Assembly (NCBI GenBank): GCA_036745875.1
Contig: DAIOFH010000001.1
Coordinates: 1 to 64,000 of the forward strand
DNA: 64,000 nt
Direction of reading: 5' to 3'
DNA from: DAIOFH01 sp036745875
GTDB taxonomy: Bacteria > Planctomycetota > SZUA-567
The first letter of the stretch is position 1, and the number at the start of each line of letters is the position of its first letter. The notes below the pieces were generated by a model. That model had not been told where the DNA came from. It did not search any database and worked only from the letters and a program-made list of their open reading frames with translations. The position numbers were made by a program, and so were the translations under genes. Shown piece by piece: positions 17,897-26,446 of the stretch.

Positions 17897-18757
17897 ATGC
17901 GCACAAACCCTATCGGCATCTATGAAAAAGCCCTGCCCAAAACCTTGACCTGGGCCGAGCGCCTGGCCGTCGCCAAGGTGGCGGGATTCGACTTTGTGGA
18001 AATGTCCGTCGACGAGACTGACGACCGTCTCGCCAGGCTCGAGTGGTCAAAGCGGGAGCGTTTCGATCTGGTAAGGGCGATCTTCGACAGCGGAGTGCCG
18101 ATTCCGTCCATGTGCCTCTCCGGCCATCGCCGTTTTCCCTTGGGAAGCCGCGACGGCAGCATCAGGGCGCGGGCGCGGGAAATAATGAGGAAGGCTGTCG
18201 ATTTTTCCGTCGACGTCGGCATCAGGAATATCCAGCTGGCGGGTTATGACGTTTATTACGAAGAGCATGGCGCAGACACGGAAGCGCTGTTAATGGAGGG
18301 ACTCGACTGGTCGGTGAGCTATGCCGCCGCCCGCCAAGTCATGCTGTCGGTTGAAATCATGGATACCAACTTCATGAATTCCATCACCAAGTGGAAGAAA
18401 TGGGAGCAGGTCATCAACTCCCCCTGGTTCACCGTCTACCCGGACGTCGGCAACCTCACCGCCTGGAACAACGATGTCCCGAAGGAACTTGCCCTCGGCC
18501 TCGACCGCATAGCCGCTATCCACCTCAAGGAAACGTTGAAGGTCACCAAGGATTTTCCCGGCCAGTTCCGCGACATGGCGTTTGGCGAAGGTCAGGTGGA
18601 TTTTATCTCGGCCTTCCGCACTCTCAAGGCGCTCAAATACCGTGGCGCATTCCTGATCGAAATGTGGACAGAAAAAGCGGAGGATCCGGTGGTCGAGATC
18701 ATCAAGGCCAGACGCTGGATCGAGGAGAGAATGAAAGAAGTCGGTTGGGAGGACTGA
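17897..18757 (+). CDS. ulaE: L-ribulose/L-xylulose 5-phosphate 3-epimerase-like protein
   Basis: TIM-barrel sugar-phosphate epimerase of 286 residues, UlaE/SgbU type, linking L-sugars to the pentose phosphate pathway. Family features: IGIYEKALP at the N-terminus, GFDFVEMSVDE, SMCLSGHRRFPLGS, VMLSVEIMDTNFMNS (metal-ligand Glu), YPDVGNLTAWN, IHLKET and the final Glu in GAFLIEMW. GAAAGGAT precedes the ATG. It is divergent from ileS and stands alone, with a terminator behind it. Which pentulose phosphate it uses cannot be settled here. Confidence 0.85.
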   Translation: MRTNPIGIYEKALPKTLTWAERLAVAKVAGFDFVEMSVDETDDRLARLEWSKRERFDLVRAIFDSGVPIPSMCLSGHRRFPLGSRDGSIRARAREIMRKAVDFSVDVGIRNIQLAGYDVYYEEHGADTEALLMEGLDWSVSYAAARQVMLSVEIMDTNFMNSITKWKKWEQVINSPWFTVYPDVGNLTAWNNDVPKELALGLDRIAAIHLKETLKVTKDFPGQFRDMAFGEGQVDFISAFRTLKALKYRGAFLIEMWTEKAEDPVVEIIKARRWIEERMKEVGWED

Positions 18758-18761
18758 ACTT

Positions 18762-18794
18762 TTTGGGGCGCTTTTTAAACGCGCCCCAAATTTT
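18762..18794 (+). terminator. Rho-independent terminator of the epimerase gene
   Basis: TTTGGGGCGC / GCGCCCCAAA, a perfect 10-bp stem with a 9-base loop, followed by TTTT. It begins 5 bases after the stop codon. Confidence 0.9.
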
Positions 18795-18829
18795 ACAATA
18801 ATCGGATGTGGCAATAATCAAGAAAACTG

Positions 18830-18970
18830 GTGGCAAGGTCAAAAGAGTTGATCCTGGTAGCGGAACTGTCCAGCGCATCCATTCTGGTAACTGACAAATA
18901 TATCGATCAGGCGGCGTACAACCTTCTCACGCTGGCCGGTTTGAAGGTGATTATCGCAGAAGAGGGTTGA
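18830..18970 (+). CDS. possible 46-residue small protein
   Basis: A GTG-initiated frame encodes a 46-residue peptide, MARSKELILVAEL and on to AGLKVIIAEEG. It looks protein-like (alternating hydrophobic strand, then helix), with no homopolymers. There is no good Shine-Dalgarno sequence, and it follows a terminator. It could be a real small gene, the degraded tail of a larger gene, or chance. I do not recognise it. Confidence 0.25.
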   Translation: MARSKELILVAELSSASILVTDKYIDQAAYNLLTLAGLKVIIAEEG

Positions 18971-18991
18971 AGTCCCGGTCCCCCGCTTGCA

Positions 18992-19675
18992 TTACATGAA
19001 ACCGCCGCCGGAACTGAAGAAGCTCGCGGCTCCGCTTGTCGCGCTGGTGGGAAAATACTTGCTCGCCACCTGCGTGGCGCTGCCGGCAACGCCCGATTCG
19101 CCCAAGAGACCTTTGCGTTGTACGGCCCTTTCCTGGATAAATTCCAGCATCTGCCGTTTTTCCAGGGCTCGCTCGCTCATTTCCTCGAGGTATTGCTTGT
19201 TTTTCTTGGTCCGGTTTTCCCAGAAAGCATTGCTGGTGTCCGCCATATGCGTCACGGCGCTGCCATAGCCGGAGGCAAGGTATTCTTCCTCGGCGTCGGC
19301 GTCGATGCGGATCGTGGTGACAGCGGGGGATGGTACCTTTGTTTCCCACGCCGGGTCGCAGAGGTCGCGTTTGCACAAGTCCATCATCTTCTGCTTGTAT
19401 TCGGGATCGGCCGCCATTTTTTCCCAGGCCGAATCGCTCACGCAGACGGATATCGCCGTTCCCAACTGGGTGATCTGGAGTGAGTCGAGGAATGCGGCGA
19501 ATTCTTTTTTAACATCATCAACAGTCGTTTGTTTCGGTTCCACGGACTCCACGGCGATTTCCACGGAAAATTCCACGCTTGCGGAGCTTGTTTGCGTTGT
19601 CTTCTGTCCGGTTGAGGTCGAGGACCGCAAAAGGCTCTGATTGTAGGTGAAGCTGCTGATGCCATCAAGAAGCAT
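18992..19675 (-). CDS. hypothetical protein, Ser/Thr-rich ends
   Basis: I do not recognise this protein of about 227 residues. From ATG 19675 (AAAGGGA upstream) it begins MLLDGISSFTYNQ, followed by a Ser/Thr/Gln-rich stretch. A compact middle contains VKKEFAAFLDSLQITQLG and SDSAWEKMAADPEYKQKMMD. A charged helical part, then a Ser/Gly-rich tail SSGGGFM, finish it. There is no signal peptide or membrane segment from this start; a longer frame to 19843 would add a hydrophobic segment but lacks a ribosome-binding site. The low-complexity ends and helical core resemble appendage or secreted-substrate proteins only loosely. Confidence 0.6.
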   Translation of the reverse strand: MLLDGISSFTYNQSLLRSSTSTGQKTTQTSSASVEFSVEIAVESVEPKQTTVDDVKKEFAAFLDSLQITQLGTAISVCVSDSAWEKMAADPEYKQKMMDLCKRDLCDPAWETKVPSPAVTTIRIDADAEEEYLASGYGSAVTHMADTSNAFWENRTKKNKQYLEEMSERALEKRQMLEFIQERAVQRKGLLGESGVAGSATQVASKYFPTSATSGAASFFSSGGGFM

Positions 19676-19948
19676 GTCATTCCCTTTCTGTCCAATCGTC
19701 CGCATCGCTTGCGGAGCCTGCGACCGATAATCAGGCAATTTTGCTGCCAGTAGAATCAGGAAAATGCCGGATATACAATAACGTATTGGATTAGAGAGGG
19801 TTGAGAGGAGAAATGTTATTTTTGGAAAAATGCACAATTTCAAAAAAACAGTAAAGAAATGGAAAAAATTACCGATACCCTCGCCTTTAGGAGAGCGAGG
19901 GTTATCATATAAAGATAAGGAATATTAATTTTAAGAAGACAGAGTCAG

Positions 19949-20191
19949 TCAGGACGCTTCGGCCGACTTGGCTTCAGGCTTGGCCTCTTCTTTGTTGAAC
20001 ACGACCGGCATGCGGGTGGTGAGGGGGTTGACGAAACGACAGAATGAACTTTTGGGGCATTCGGATGCGTTTTGGCAGCGCACCGGCGTCATGGCGCTGC
20101 TTTTTTGCTTTGTTTTCAGTTTGATCATGAGGACTTCGACGTTTTTGTTTTGAATTTCGCAAAAACCGTTGACGCTGTTAAAAGGACTCAT
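19949..20191 (-). CDS. small hypothetical protein with Cys cluster
   Basis: Unrecognised 80-residue protein. It is basic in the middle (IKLKTKQKSS) with a cysteine group, RCQNASECPKSSFCRF, and an additional early Cys (FCEIQ). The Cys spacing could bind a metal. The C-terminal tail is Glu/Ala/Lys-rich. The start at 20191 has a weak GAGAGAAAG site. It is divergent from mutM, whose leader shares the same gap. Confidence 0.5.
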   Translation of the reverse strand: MSPFNSVNGFCEIQNKNVEVLMIKLKTKQKSSAMTPVRCQNASECPKSSFCRFVNPLTTRMPVVFNKEEAKPEAKSAEAS

Positions 20192-20421
20192 TGTTGTGAT
20201 CTTTCTCTCATATATAGTAAACTTGAAAGCCGTCGGAAGGCATTAATAAGCCGTTCCAGGGGGCTTTGGGCGGTTTCCCCCACCGCCATACGATATTGGT
20301 TGAAGGAAAGCTGAAAAGCATATATATTTTATCGTCGTACGCAAGAGGTTTTTTTATTAAAAATTTCCTTTCGGGTACCGTACCGCAAGGTTTTTCTACG
20401 AAAAAATGTCATGGAGAACAA

Positions 20422-21252
20422 ATGCCGGAGCTGCCGGAAGTCGAGACGGTCGTCAGGGCCCTGGATACGGTTTTGGTTGGCAGGCGCATCAAGGGGGTAC
20501 GCTTCCTCGGCCGGATGCGGCGGGATTTCGACCCGGCGGAAGCCGACTGTCTGTTGAAGGGGAAGAAGATCACGGCGGTGAAACGCCGGGCGAAGTATAT
20601 CGTTATCGAATGCGACGGCGCGGTGGGGCTGTTGTCGCATCTCGGGATGACCGGATCGTTCAGGGTCGAGCGGGCGAAGGTTCCGTACGGAAAGCACGAC
20701 CGCGCGGCAGTTTGCCTGGACGGCGGCGAAGAGTTGCGTTACGCGGACGTCAGGCGGTTTGGTTTTATTTGTCCTATCGTCTTGCCTGGCGAGGGATTGT
20801 GGCCGGAGGAGTTGGATGGACTCGGCCTGGAACCATTGGAAAACGCTTTTAACGCCAAATATCTTCTTTCGCGCGCACTAAACCGGAAAACGCCGGCTAA
20901 AATATTTATAATGGATCAGGCCGTGGTGGTCGGGGTCGGGAACATATACGCCAATGAAGCGCTCCATGCCGCCCGGATCGACCCGCGCCGGGCTGTTAAC
21001 GATCTGACGGCGGCGGAGTGGAAATCCCTCGCGTCGGAGATACGGAAGACGCTTCGCAAGTCGATCAAGCTTGGCGGCAGCAGCATCCGCAATTATCGCA
21101 CGGTCGACGGTTCGGAAGGCGCGTTCCAGCTTGTACTGAACGTGTATGGCAGAAAAGCCGAGGCATGCCCGGCCTGCGGCACGGAAATCGAATCCATCCG
21201 CCAGGGCGGCCGCTCCACCTTTTTCTGCCCACACTGCCAGTGCGGCAGATGA
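20422..21252 (+). CDS. mutM: formamidopyrimidine-DNA glycosylase
   Basis: Base-excision repair enzyme that removes 8-oxoguanine and ring-opened purines and nicks the DNA. The 276-residue protein begins MPELPEVETVVRAL, with catalytic Pro2 and Glu3. The beta-turn Lys lies in KRRAKYIVIE, and the H2TH region includes DQAVVVGVGNIYANEAL. The C-terminal zinc finger has two CxxC pairs (CPACG and CPHCQ). The start is fixed by PELPEVE because Pro2 must be exposed; GGAG lies just upstream. A longer in-frame start at 20266 is rejected. Confidence 0.96.
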   Translation: MPELPEVETVVRALDTVLVGRRIKGVRFLGRMRRDFDPAEADCLLKGKKITAVKRRAKYIVIECDGAVGLLSHLGMTGSFRVERAKVPYGKHDRAAVCLDGGEELRYADVRRFGFICPIVLPGEGLWPEELDGLGLEPLENAFNAKYLLSRALNRKTPAKIFIMDQAVVVGVGNIYANEALHAARIDPRRAVNDLTAAEWKSLASEIRKTLRKSIKLGGSSIRNYRTVDGSEGAFQLVLNVYGRKAEACPACGTEIESIRQGGRSTFFCPHCQCGR

Positions 21253-21748
21253 TATGTTGTTGCAGCTTCCAACTTTTTCAGCGTGTTTTCCGGCTGACGC
21301 AAAATTCGTCGAATAACCGGTGGTAGTTCAATCGTACGTGCGAAAAAGTTGCCCGAGTAACATCTGGAAATTCCCGCAGTTACTGTAAAGATAGTGAGAA
21401 AATCAGAAAAAAGGCTTGACTCGAAATAAAAATATTGTCTAATAGGTAACGTTATCATAATGATTTGAACTGCTTATCTAACACTATCCTTTATTCGCAC
21501 GTATCTGCGCCCTATCCGACTGATTGTCTAACGAGTAAGCGCGAATTGTATTTACTGTAACCCATCGTAATGCAACAATATGGCGTGATTTCGCCCACGT
21601 ACTGCCGCCTTGGTCGTCCGTTAGTTCGGTATTACTTTTTGATCACGTTCCCAACGCTTTCTGCATCTGTATACGCTAGCCTAATGGTATTTGTGTCTTC
21701 CGGTTCCAGGGCCATTGTGCTCTTGTCGAATGATATTGGAAAAATGCC
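21253..21748. other. long intergenic region with the LacI-gene promoter and operator
   Basis: A gap of nearly 500 bases between mutM and the LacI-type gene, without a credible gene. It is AT-rich in its middle. A promoter and operator lie at 21416-21457 (annotated separately), which would leave a 5' leader of about 300 bases. No mutM terminator, riboswitch or structured RNA was recognised. A nearer promoter in the last 100 bases is possible. Confidence 0.5.
21416..21457 (+). promoter_or_regulatory. promoter with LacI-type operator core GGTAACGTTA
   Basis: TTGACT (21416-21421), a 16-base spacer and TCTAAT (21438-21443) are followed at once by GGTAACGTTA (21445-21454). The AACGTT centre is typical of LacI-family operators. 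The same 10-mer recurs at 22783-22792. Binding here would cover the transcription start. Confidence 0.6.
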
Positions 21749-22762
21749 ATGCCTTCCATAAAGGATGTCGCCAAACTTGCCGGGGTTTCCGTGATGACTG
21801 CTTCGCGCGTCATCAACTACCGGGGTTCCGTCTCCGCCCAGGCGCGTTCGCGCGTCCTGCGCGCGGTGAAGGAGCTGGATTACCGCCCCAACCTGACCGC
21901 GCGGAGTCTGCGGGCGAAAAAGTCCCAGTTGCTCGGATTGCTCCTGCCGGATATAGAAAACCCCGTTTTCGCCTCCCTCGCCAAGCATGTCGAGGAAGAG
22001 GCTCAGCATTTCGGCTACAGCGTCATGCTCGGCAATACCTGGGAGGATCCTCTCAGAGAAGCGCGCTACATTGAGCTGATGCGCGGGCGGCAGATGGACG
22101 GCTTGATCGTCTCCCCCGTTTCAGCCGAAAACGACGAGATGCTCCAAACCTGCAACATGCCGGTGATCGTTCTCGACAGGTCGCTGAAGCACAATCCGCC
22201 GCCTCCGTCCGTGACAGTGGACAATACCGAGATCGGCAGGATCGCGGCCAGGCATTTGCTGGAACTTGGGCACAGACACTTCGCCTGCATTCCGGGACCT
22301 CTGCATATCGATGTCTTTGCCGAGCGCCTCGAAGGCTATCGCGAAGAATTGAACCGCTCCGGGCAAAAGCTGGAGGCGGTGATCAGCGCGGGCCAAATCG
22401 GCAAAATAGACTATGGGATGGAGTTCGGCAGCGAACTGTTCCGCATCTGCCACTCCAGGCCGCTGGCCGTCTTTTGCGCCAACGACCTTACCGCCCTCGG
22501 CGTCATCCAGTCCGCGCAGCGGATGGGCATGTCGGTGCCGAACGACATATCTGTCATCGGCGTGGACGACATCCCGGCGGGCGAGTTGACCATGCCCACG
22601 CTGACCACGGTGCGGCAGCCGTTTCCCGGCATCGCAGCGGCGGGCGTGAAGTTGCTGGTCGACATGCTTAATGACCGGTCCTACCAGCCGGAAAACGTGA
22701 TTCTGCCGCCCGAGTTGATTGTGCGGGAATCCACCGGCAAAATGCTCAAACAACGGATGTAA
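21749..22762 (+). CDS. LacI-family transcriptional regulator
   Basis: Sugar-responsive repressor of 337 residues. The N-terminal helix-turn-helix and hinge read SIKDVAKLAGVSVMTASRVI and LDYRPNLTARSLR. The C-terminal periplasmic-binding-like effector domain has GLLLPDIENPVFASLAKHVE, GLIVSP, VIVLDR, GIPHF-like HRHFACIPG and CANDLTALGVIQ. It sits just before the first sugar ABC ATPase gene, and the same operator core lies before both genes, so it probably controls itself and the whole transporter island. The inducer is unknown. Alternative ATG 21744 is in another frame. Confidence 0.92.
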   Translation: MPSIKDVAKLAGVSVMTASRVINYRGSVSAQARSRVLRAVKELDYRPNLTARSLRAKKSQLLGLLLPDIENPVFASLAKHVEEEAQHFGYSVMLGNTWEDPLREARYIELMRGRQMDGLIVSPVSAENDEMLQTCNMPVIVLDRSLKHNPPPPSVTVDNTEIGRIAARHLLELGHRHFACIPGPLHIDVFAERLEGYREELNRSGQKLEAVISAGQIGKIDYGMEFGSELFRICHSRPLAVFCANDLTALGVIQSAQRMGMSVPNDISVIGVDDIPAGELTMPTLTTVRQPFPGIAAAGVKLLVDMLNDRSYQPENVILPPELIVRESTGKMLKQRM

Positions 22763-22781
22763 GAGGGTGGCGGTTGTTTTC

Positions 22782-22796
22782 TGGTAACGTTAACCA
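22782..22796 (+). promoter_or_regulatory. LacI-type operator before the sugar transporter genes
   Basis: TGGTAACGTTAACCA, containing the same GGTAACGTTA core as the site before the LacI-type gene. It lies 20-34 bases after the regulator's stop codon and about 40 bases before the ATPase start. A matching promoter was not clear. Confidence 0.6.
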
Positions 22797-22836
22797 AAGA
22801 TGTATTCGTTTCGCGCCATGCTTCGAAAGGCGTTGC

Positions 22837-24348
22837 ATGCTCCTCGAGATGGAACAGATCAACAAGTCCTTTTTCGGCGTCCGCATCCTCAAGGATGTGT
22901 CCTTCAACCTTGCCGCCGGGGAAGTCCACGCCTTCCTGGGCGCGAACGGCGCGGGGAAGTCCACCCTGATCAAGATTCTCTCGGGAGCCTATACCCTCGA
23001 TGCCGGCGTCGTGAAGGTGGACGGCAAAGACGTCGACATGTCCAGGCACAGCCCCGAGGCGGCGTTTGAACTGGGGATCTTCACCATCTACCAGAATTTC
23101 CATCTTATCCCGCATTTGACCGTCGCCGAAAACATCTGCCTTTCCGATCTATCCACCGGAGGCAAACGTACCGTGAACTGGGCCGGAATGCGCGCCAAGG
23201 CGGACGCGGCGCTTGCCGCCATCGGCCTGGACATCAAACCAGGGACAGCCGTCAACCGCCTCACCGTGAGCCAGCAGCAGATGCTCGAAATCGCCATCGC
23301 GCTGTCCCAGAACGCCCGCATCATCATTATGGACGAACCGACCGCCGCCATCAGCCAGCGCGAGACGGAAAAGCTTTTCGACCTTATCCGCGACATCAAG
23401 ACGCGCGGCGTCGGCATCGTGTATATTTCGCACCGCCTGGAGGAAATCCAGAAGATCGCCGACCGGGTCACCGTTCTCCGGGACGGACAGAACATCGGCA
23501 CCCTCGCGGTGGACGAGAAGCTGAACCTGTCGCAGATCGTGGAAATGATCGCCGGCCGCGAGGTCAAGACCGGCCGCCGCGCCCGCGTCGCGGCAATCGG
23601 GGACGAATACGCCAGGGTCGACGGCATCGTTTCCCCGGCGTTCGGGCGGGAGGTGAGTTTTTCCGTCCGCAAGGGGGAGATCCTCGGAATCACCGGCCTC
23701 GTGGGGGCGGGGAAGAGCGAGTTCGCCCGCGCCATGTTCGGCGCCGACCGTCCCGAGGCGGGAATCGTCTATGTCGAAAACCGGGCAGTGGATGTCCGCA
23801 CCCCCTCGGCGGCCATTGCCGGAGGGCTCGGTTTTCTCCCCGAGGACCGCGACCAGTCCGGGTTGTGCATGGCGCTGTCGCTGAAGGACAATATCACCCT
23901 GACTTCGCTGGCAAAGGCTGTCTCCGGCTTTTTTTCCGTTACCAAGGAGAGGAAAGCGGCGGGACGCTACCGGTCGGAACTTGCCATAAAATCCGTAAAT
24001 CTCGACCAGCAGGTCAGGTACCTGTCGGGCGGCAACAAGCAGAAGGTGATTTTCGCCAAATGGCTGTTTGCGAACTGCAAGCTCCTCATCCTGGACGAGC
24101 CCACGATCGGCATCGACGTCGGCGCGCGCGAGGAGATATACCGCCTGATCGAGGAATTCGTTTCTTCCGGGAGGTCGGTCGTCGTTTTGTCTTCGGATTT
24201 CGACGAAATACTCGCCATCTCCGACCGGCTCCTTGTCATGTCGCGGGGAAGGGTCACTGCCGAACTGAACCCTGAAACGACCACCAAGCCGGAAATAATG
24301 TCGTATTGCCTCGGCGTCAACGACCATACGTTGCGCAGCCACGTTTGA
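22837..24348 (+). CDS. ribose-type sugar ABC transporter, double ATPase (system 1)
   Basis: Fused two-domain ATPase of 503 residues in the RbsA/MglA/XylG class that energises sugar import. Domain 1 has Walker A GANGAGKST, LTVSQQQ and Walker B IIMDEPTAAIS. Domain 2 has the diverged Walker A GLVGAGKSE, LSGGNKQK and ILDEPTIGIDVG. ATG 22837 (MLLEMEQINKSFFGV) has GAAAGG 6 bases before it and matches the usual family start; an in-frame ATG at 22774 overlaps the operator. It is followed by a permease and binding protein of the same type. Confidence 0.93.
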   Translation: MLLEMEQINKSFFGVRILKDVSFNLAAGEVHAFLGANGAGKSTLIKILSGAYTLDAGVVKVDGKDVDMSRHSPEAAFELGIFTIYQNFHLIPHLTVAENICLSDLSTGGKRTVNWAGMRAKADAALAAIGLDIKPGTAVNRLTVSQQQMLEIAIALSQNARIIIMDEPTAAISQRETEKLFDLIRDIKTRGVGIVYISHRLEEIQKIADRVTVLRDGQNIGTLAVDEKLNLSQIVEMIAGREVKTGRRARVAAIGDEYARVDGIVSPAFGREVSFSVRKGEILGITGLVGAGKSEFARAMFGADRPEAGIVYVENRAVDVRTPSAAIAGGLGFLPEDRDQSGLCMALSLKDNITLTSLAKAVSGFFSVTKERKAAGRYRSELAIKSVNLDQQVRYLSGGNKQKVIFAKWLFANCKLLILDEPTIGIDVGAREEIYRLIEEFVSSGRSVVVLSSDFDEILAISDRLLVMSRGRVTAELNPETTTKPEIMSYCLGVNDHTLRSHV

Positions 24349-24360
24349 TCTGGAGAAAAA

Positions 24361-25341
24361 GTGAGTAGGAATCCGCAAAACAACACGGACGACAGCGGCG
24401 GGAGCGTAATTGGTTCTCTCTTGCGCCACCAGGTGTTTTCAATCACCCTGGTGTTATTGGCGATTTGGGTTGTGCTCGCATTTTGGTCGCCGTATTTCTT
24501 CACCTTGAACAACATCCTGGAAATCACCCTCCAGGCGTCGGTGACCGCCATCATCGCGGCGGGTGTGTCCTTCGTAATCTTCGCCGGGATGATTGACCTG
24601 TCGGTCGGCTCCATTTTCGCCTTTGCGGCCGTGGCCGGCGGCATCTCCTTCCATGCGACGGGAAGCGTACCGGTCTCCCTTCTGGTAACTATCCTGGTCG
24701 GCTGCTTCACCGGACTTTTGAACGGGTTGGCGGTGGTATTTTTCCGCATCCCTGCTTTTGTCGTCACTCTCGGCATGATGAGTATCGCCCGCGGCCTCGC
24801 CTTTATCATCTGTAACGGCGTACCCATTTACGGGATACCTTCATCCTACACCTGGATCGGGCAGAGCAAGGTTTTCAACGTACTCCCGGTTCCGACCCTC
24901 ATCACCGTCATCCTGTTCATTGTTTTCTTCTTCGTCCTCAGGAACACCCGCTTCGGCCGCTTCACCTATGCAGTCGGCTCGAACCTGGAAGCGTCCCGGC
25001 TGTCCGGGGTGAAGGTCAACCGCCTCGTTCCGCTGCTGTTCCTGGTCTGCGGCGGCTGCGCCGCGCTTGCGTCCATAATCGAGGCGGCGAGGCTCGGCAC
25101 CATGCAACCGAACGGCGGCCAGGGCTATGAACTCTTCGCCATCGGCGCGGTGTTCATCGGCGGCGCGTCGATTTCCGGCGGCGAAGGCCATATTTTCGGC
25201 ACGCTCATCGGTGCGCTCCTGGTGACGACAATCAGGAACGGGCTGAACATCCTCGGCGTCAGCGCGTTCTACCAATACGTCGCCAACGGCCTGATCATCA
25301 TCCTCGCCGTCGCGGCCGACCAGATGAGGAAACGGAAGTAA
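24361..25341 (+). CDS. ribose-type sugar ABC transporter, permease (system 1)
   Basis: Membrane subunit of 326 residues in the RbsC/XylH family with about 8-10 hydrophobic segments. Family motifs are seen: IIAAGVSFVIFAGMIDLSVG, AFVVTLGMMSIARGLAF, and GGASISGGEGHIFGTLIGALL. Translation starts at GTG 24361, 12 bases after the ATPase gene, with GGAG upstream. It pairs with the ATPase before it and the binding protein after it. Confidence 0.92.
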   Translation: MSRNPQNNTDDSGGSVIGSLLRHQVFSITLVLLAIWVVLAFWSPYFFTLNNILEITLQASVTAIIAAGVSFVIFAGMIDLSVGSIFAFAAVAGGISFHATGSVPVSLLVTILVGCFTGLLNGLAVVFFRIPAFVVTLGMMSIARGLAFIICNGVPIYGIPSSYTWIGQSKVFNVLPVPTLITVILFIVFFFVLRNTRFGRFTYAVGSNLEASRLSGVKVNRLVPLLFLVCGGCAALASIIEAARLGTMQPNGGQGYELFAIGAVFIGGASISGGEGHIFGTLIGALLVTTIRNGLNILGVSAFYQYVANGLIIILAVAADQMRKRK

Positions 25342-25408
25342 TTACAGTAGATATTTTCGGAGAGGCGTGCTTTCCGGAAAGCATTCGGGTCTTCAAGGGA
25401 GGTAAGAG

Positions 25409-26374
25409 ATGAAAAAGATTGCATTGTTGCTGGCGGCGGTATTCTGTTTGACTTCGCTTGCCATGCCGGTTTTGGCCGGTGAATCCAAAACTATTGTCTT
25501 TATTCCCAAGTCCACCAACACCACGTTTTACCTGTTCTTGAGAAAGGGCGCAGCCGACAAGGCAAAGGAACTCGGCTACACCGTCGACTATCAGGGCGTC
25601 GCCACCGAGTCCGAAGTCATGGGCCAGGTCAACCTCTTCAACAACATCGCAGCCACGAAACCTGCCGGCATCCTCTGCGCAGCCATCGACGCCAAAGCCA
25701 TGCAGCCTGCCGTGAAGGCCGCCATGGACGCGGGCATCCCGGTCGTGATGGTCGACGCGACTGTCGAAGACACTTCCATCCCGGTCGCCAGCATCACAGC
25801 CGACAACTACCAGGGCGGCCAGCTCGGCGGCCAGTACCTCGCCAAGCTTCTCGACAACAAGGGCAAGGTCGCCAACCTCGGCATCAGCGCCGGTTCCCAT
25901 ACGGGCCTGCAGCGCTCCCAAGGCTTTATTGACGAGATCGCCAGGCACAAGGACATGACCGTCCTTCCCGTGCAGTGGACCGAAGCCGATCCGGCCCGCT
26001 GTCTCAACACCTCGACAGACCTCCTGAACGGCAACCCCGACCTCGCCGGTTTCTACGGCGCGGCCGCCGCCATGGGCGTAGGCGCAGCCCAGGCGCTCAA
26101 GGCCAAGGGCCTTGAGAAGAAGGTCAAGATCGTCCACTTCGACCCGAGCCCGGAAGTACTCGGCCTTTTCGAAGACGGCCTGATCCAGACCATCATTTCC
26201 CAGGACCCCTATCAGATGGGCTATCGCGGCGTCGACATCATCGACCGCTTCATCAAGGGCGAAAAGATTCCGGAAAGCGAAAAGAACGTCGAAATCCCCA
26301 CCGTCGCCATCACCCCCGAGAACTACAAGAATCCTGAGATCCAGGCTCTGCTCCAGACGCCCGACAAGTTCTAG
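25409..26374 (+). CDS. sugar ABC transporter, periplasmic binding protein (system 1)
   Basis: Secreted binding protein of 321 residues (RbsB-like, peripla_BP_4). The signal peptide is MKKIALLLAAVFCLTSLAMP followed by VLAGES. The mature part begins KTIVFIPKSTNTTFYLFLRKGA and includes GILCAAIDAKAMQPAVKAAMD and VVMVDATVEDT. GGGAGGTAAGAG gives a strong ribosome-binding site. The ligand is probably a sugar or polyol, but its identity cannot be read. Confidence 0.92.
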   Translation: MKKIALLLAAVFCLTSLAMPVLAGESKTIVFIPKSTNTTFYLFLRKGAADKAKELGYTVDYQGVATESEVMGQVNLFNNIAATKPAGILCAAIDAKAMQPAVKAAMDAGIPVVMVDATVEDTSIPVASITADNYQGGQLGGQYLAKLLDNKGKVANLGISAGSHTGLQRSQGFIDEIARHKDMTVLPVQWTEADPARCLNTSTDLLNGNPDLAGFYGAAAAMGVGAAQALKAKGLEKKVKIVHFDPSPEVLGLFEDGLIQTIISQDPYQMGYRGVDIIDRFIKGEKIPESEKNVEIPTVAITPENYKNPEIQALLQTPDKF

Positions 26375-26446
26375 TCTTGTTCACCCAGGCCGGTTGTCTA
26401 CCGATTTTCCGGGGACGACCGGCTGATTTATCGAGGCTTGGCAATT

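Noticed and set aside
18762..18794. The GCGCTTTTTAAACGCG string as a third copy of the 47.6/54.7 kb element
   Set aside because: It is fully explained as the loop and stem of the epimerase terminator and lacks the TCCT..TTGCGTTT end.
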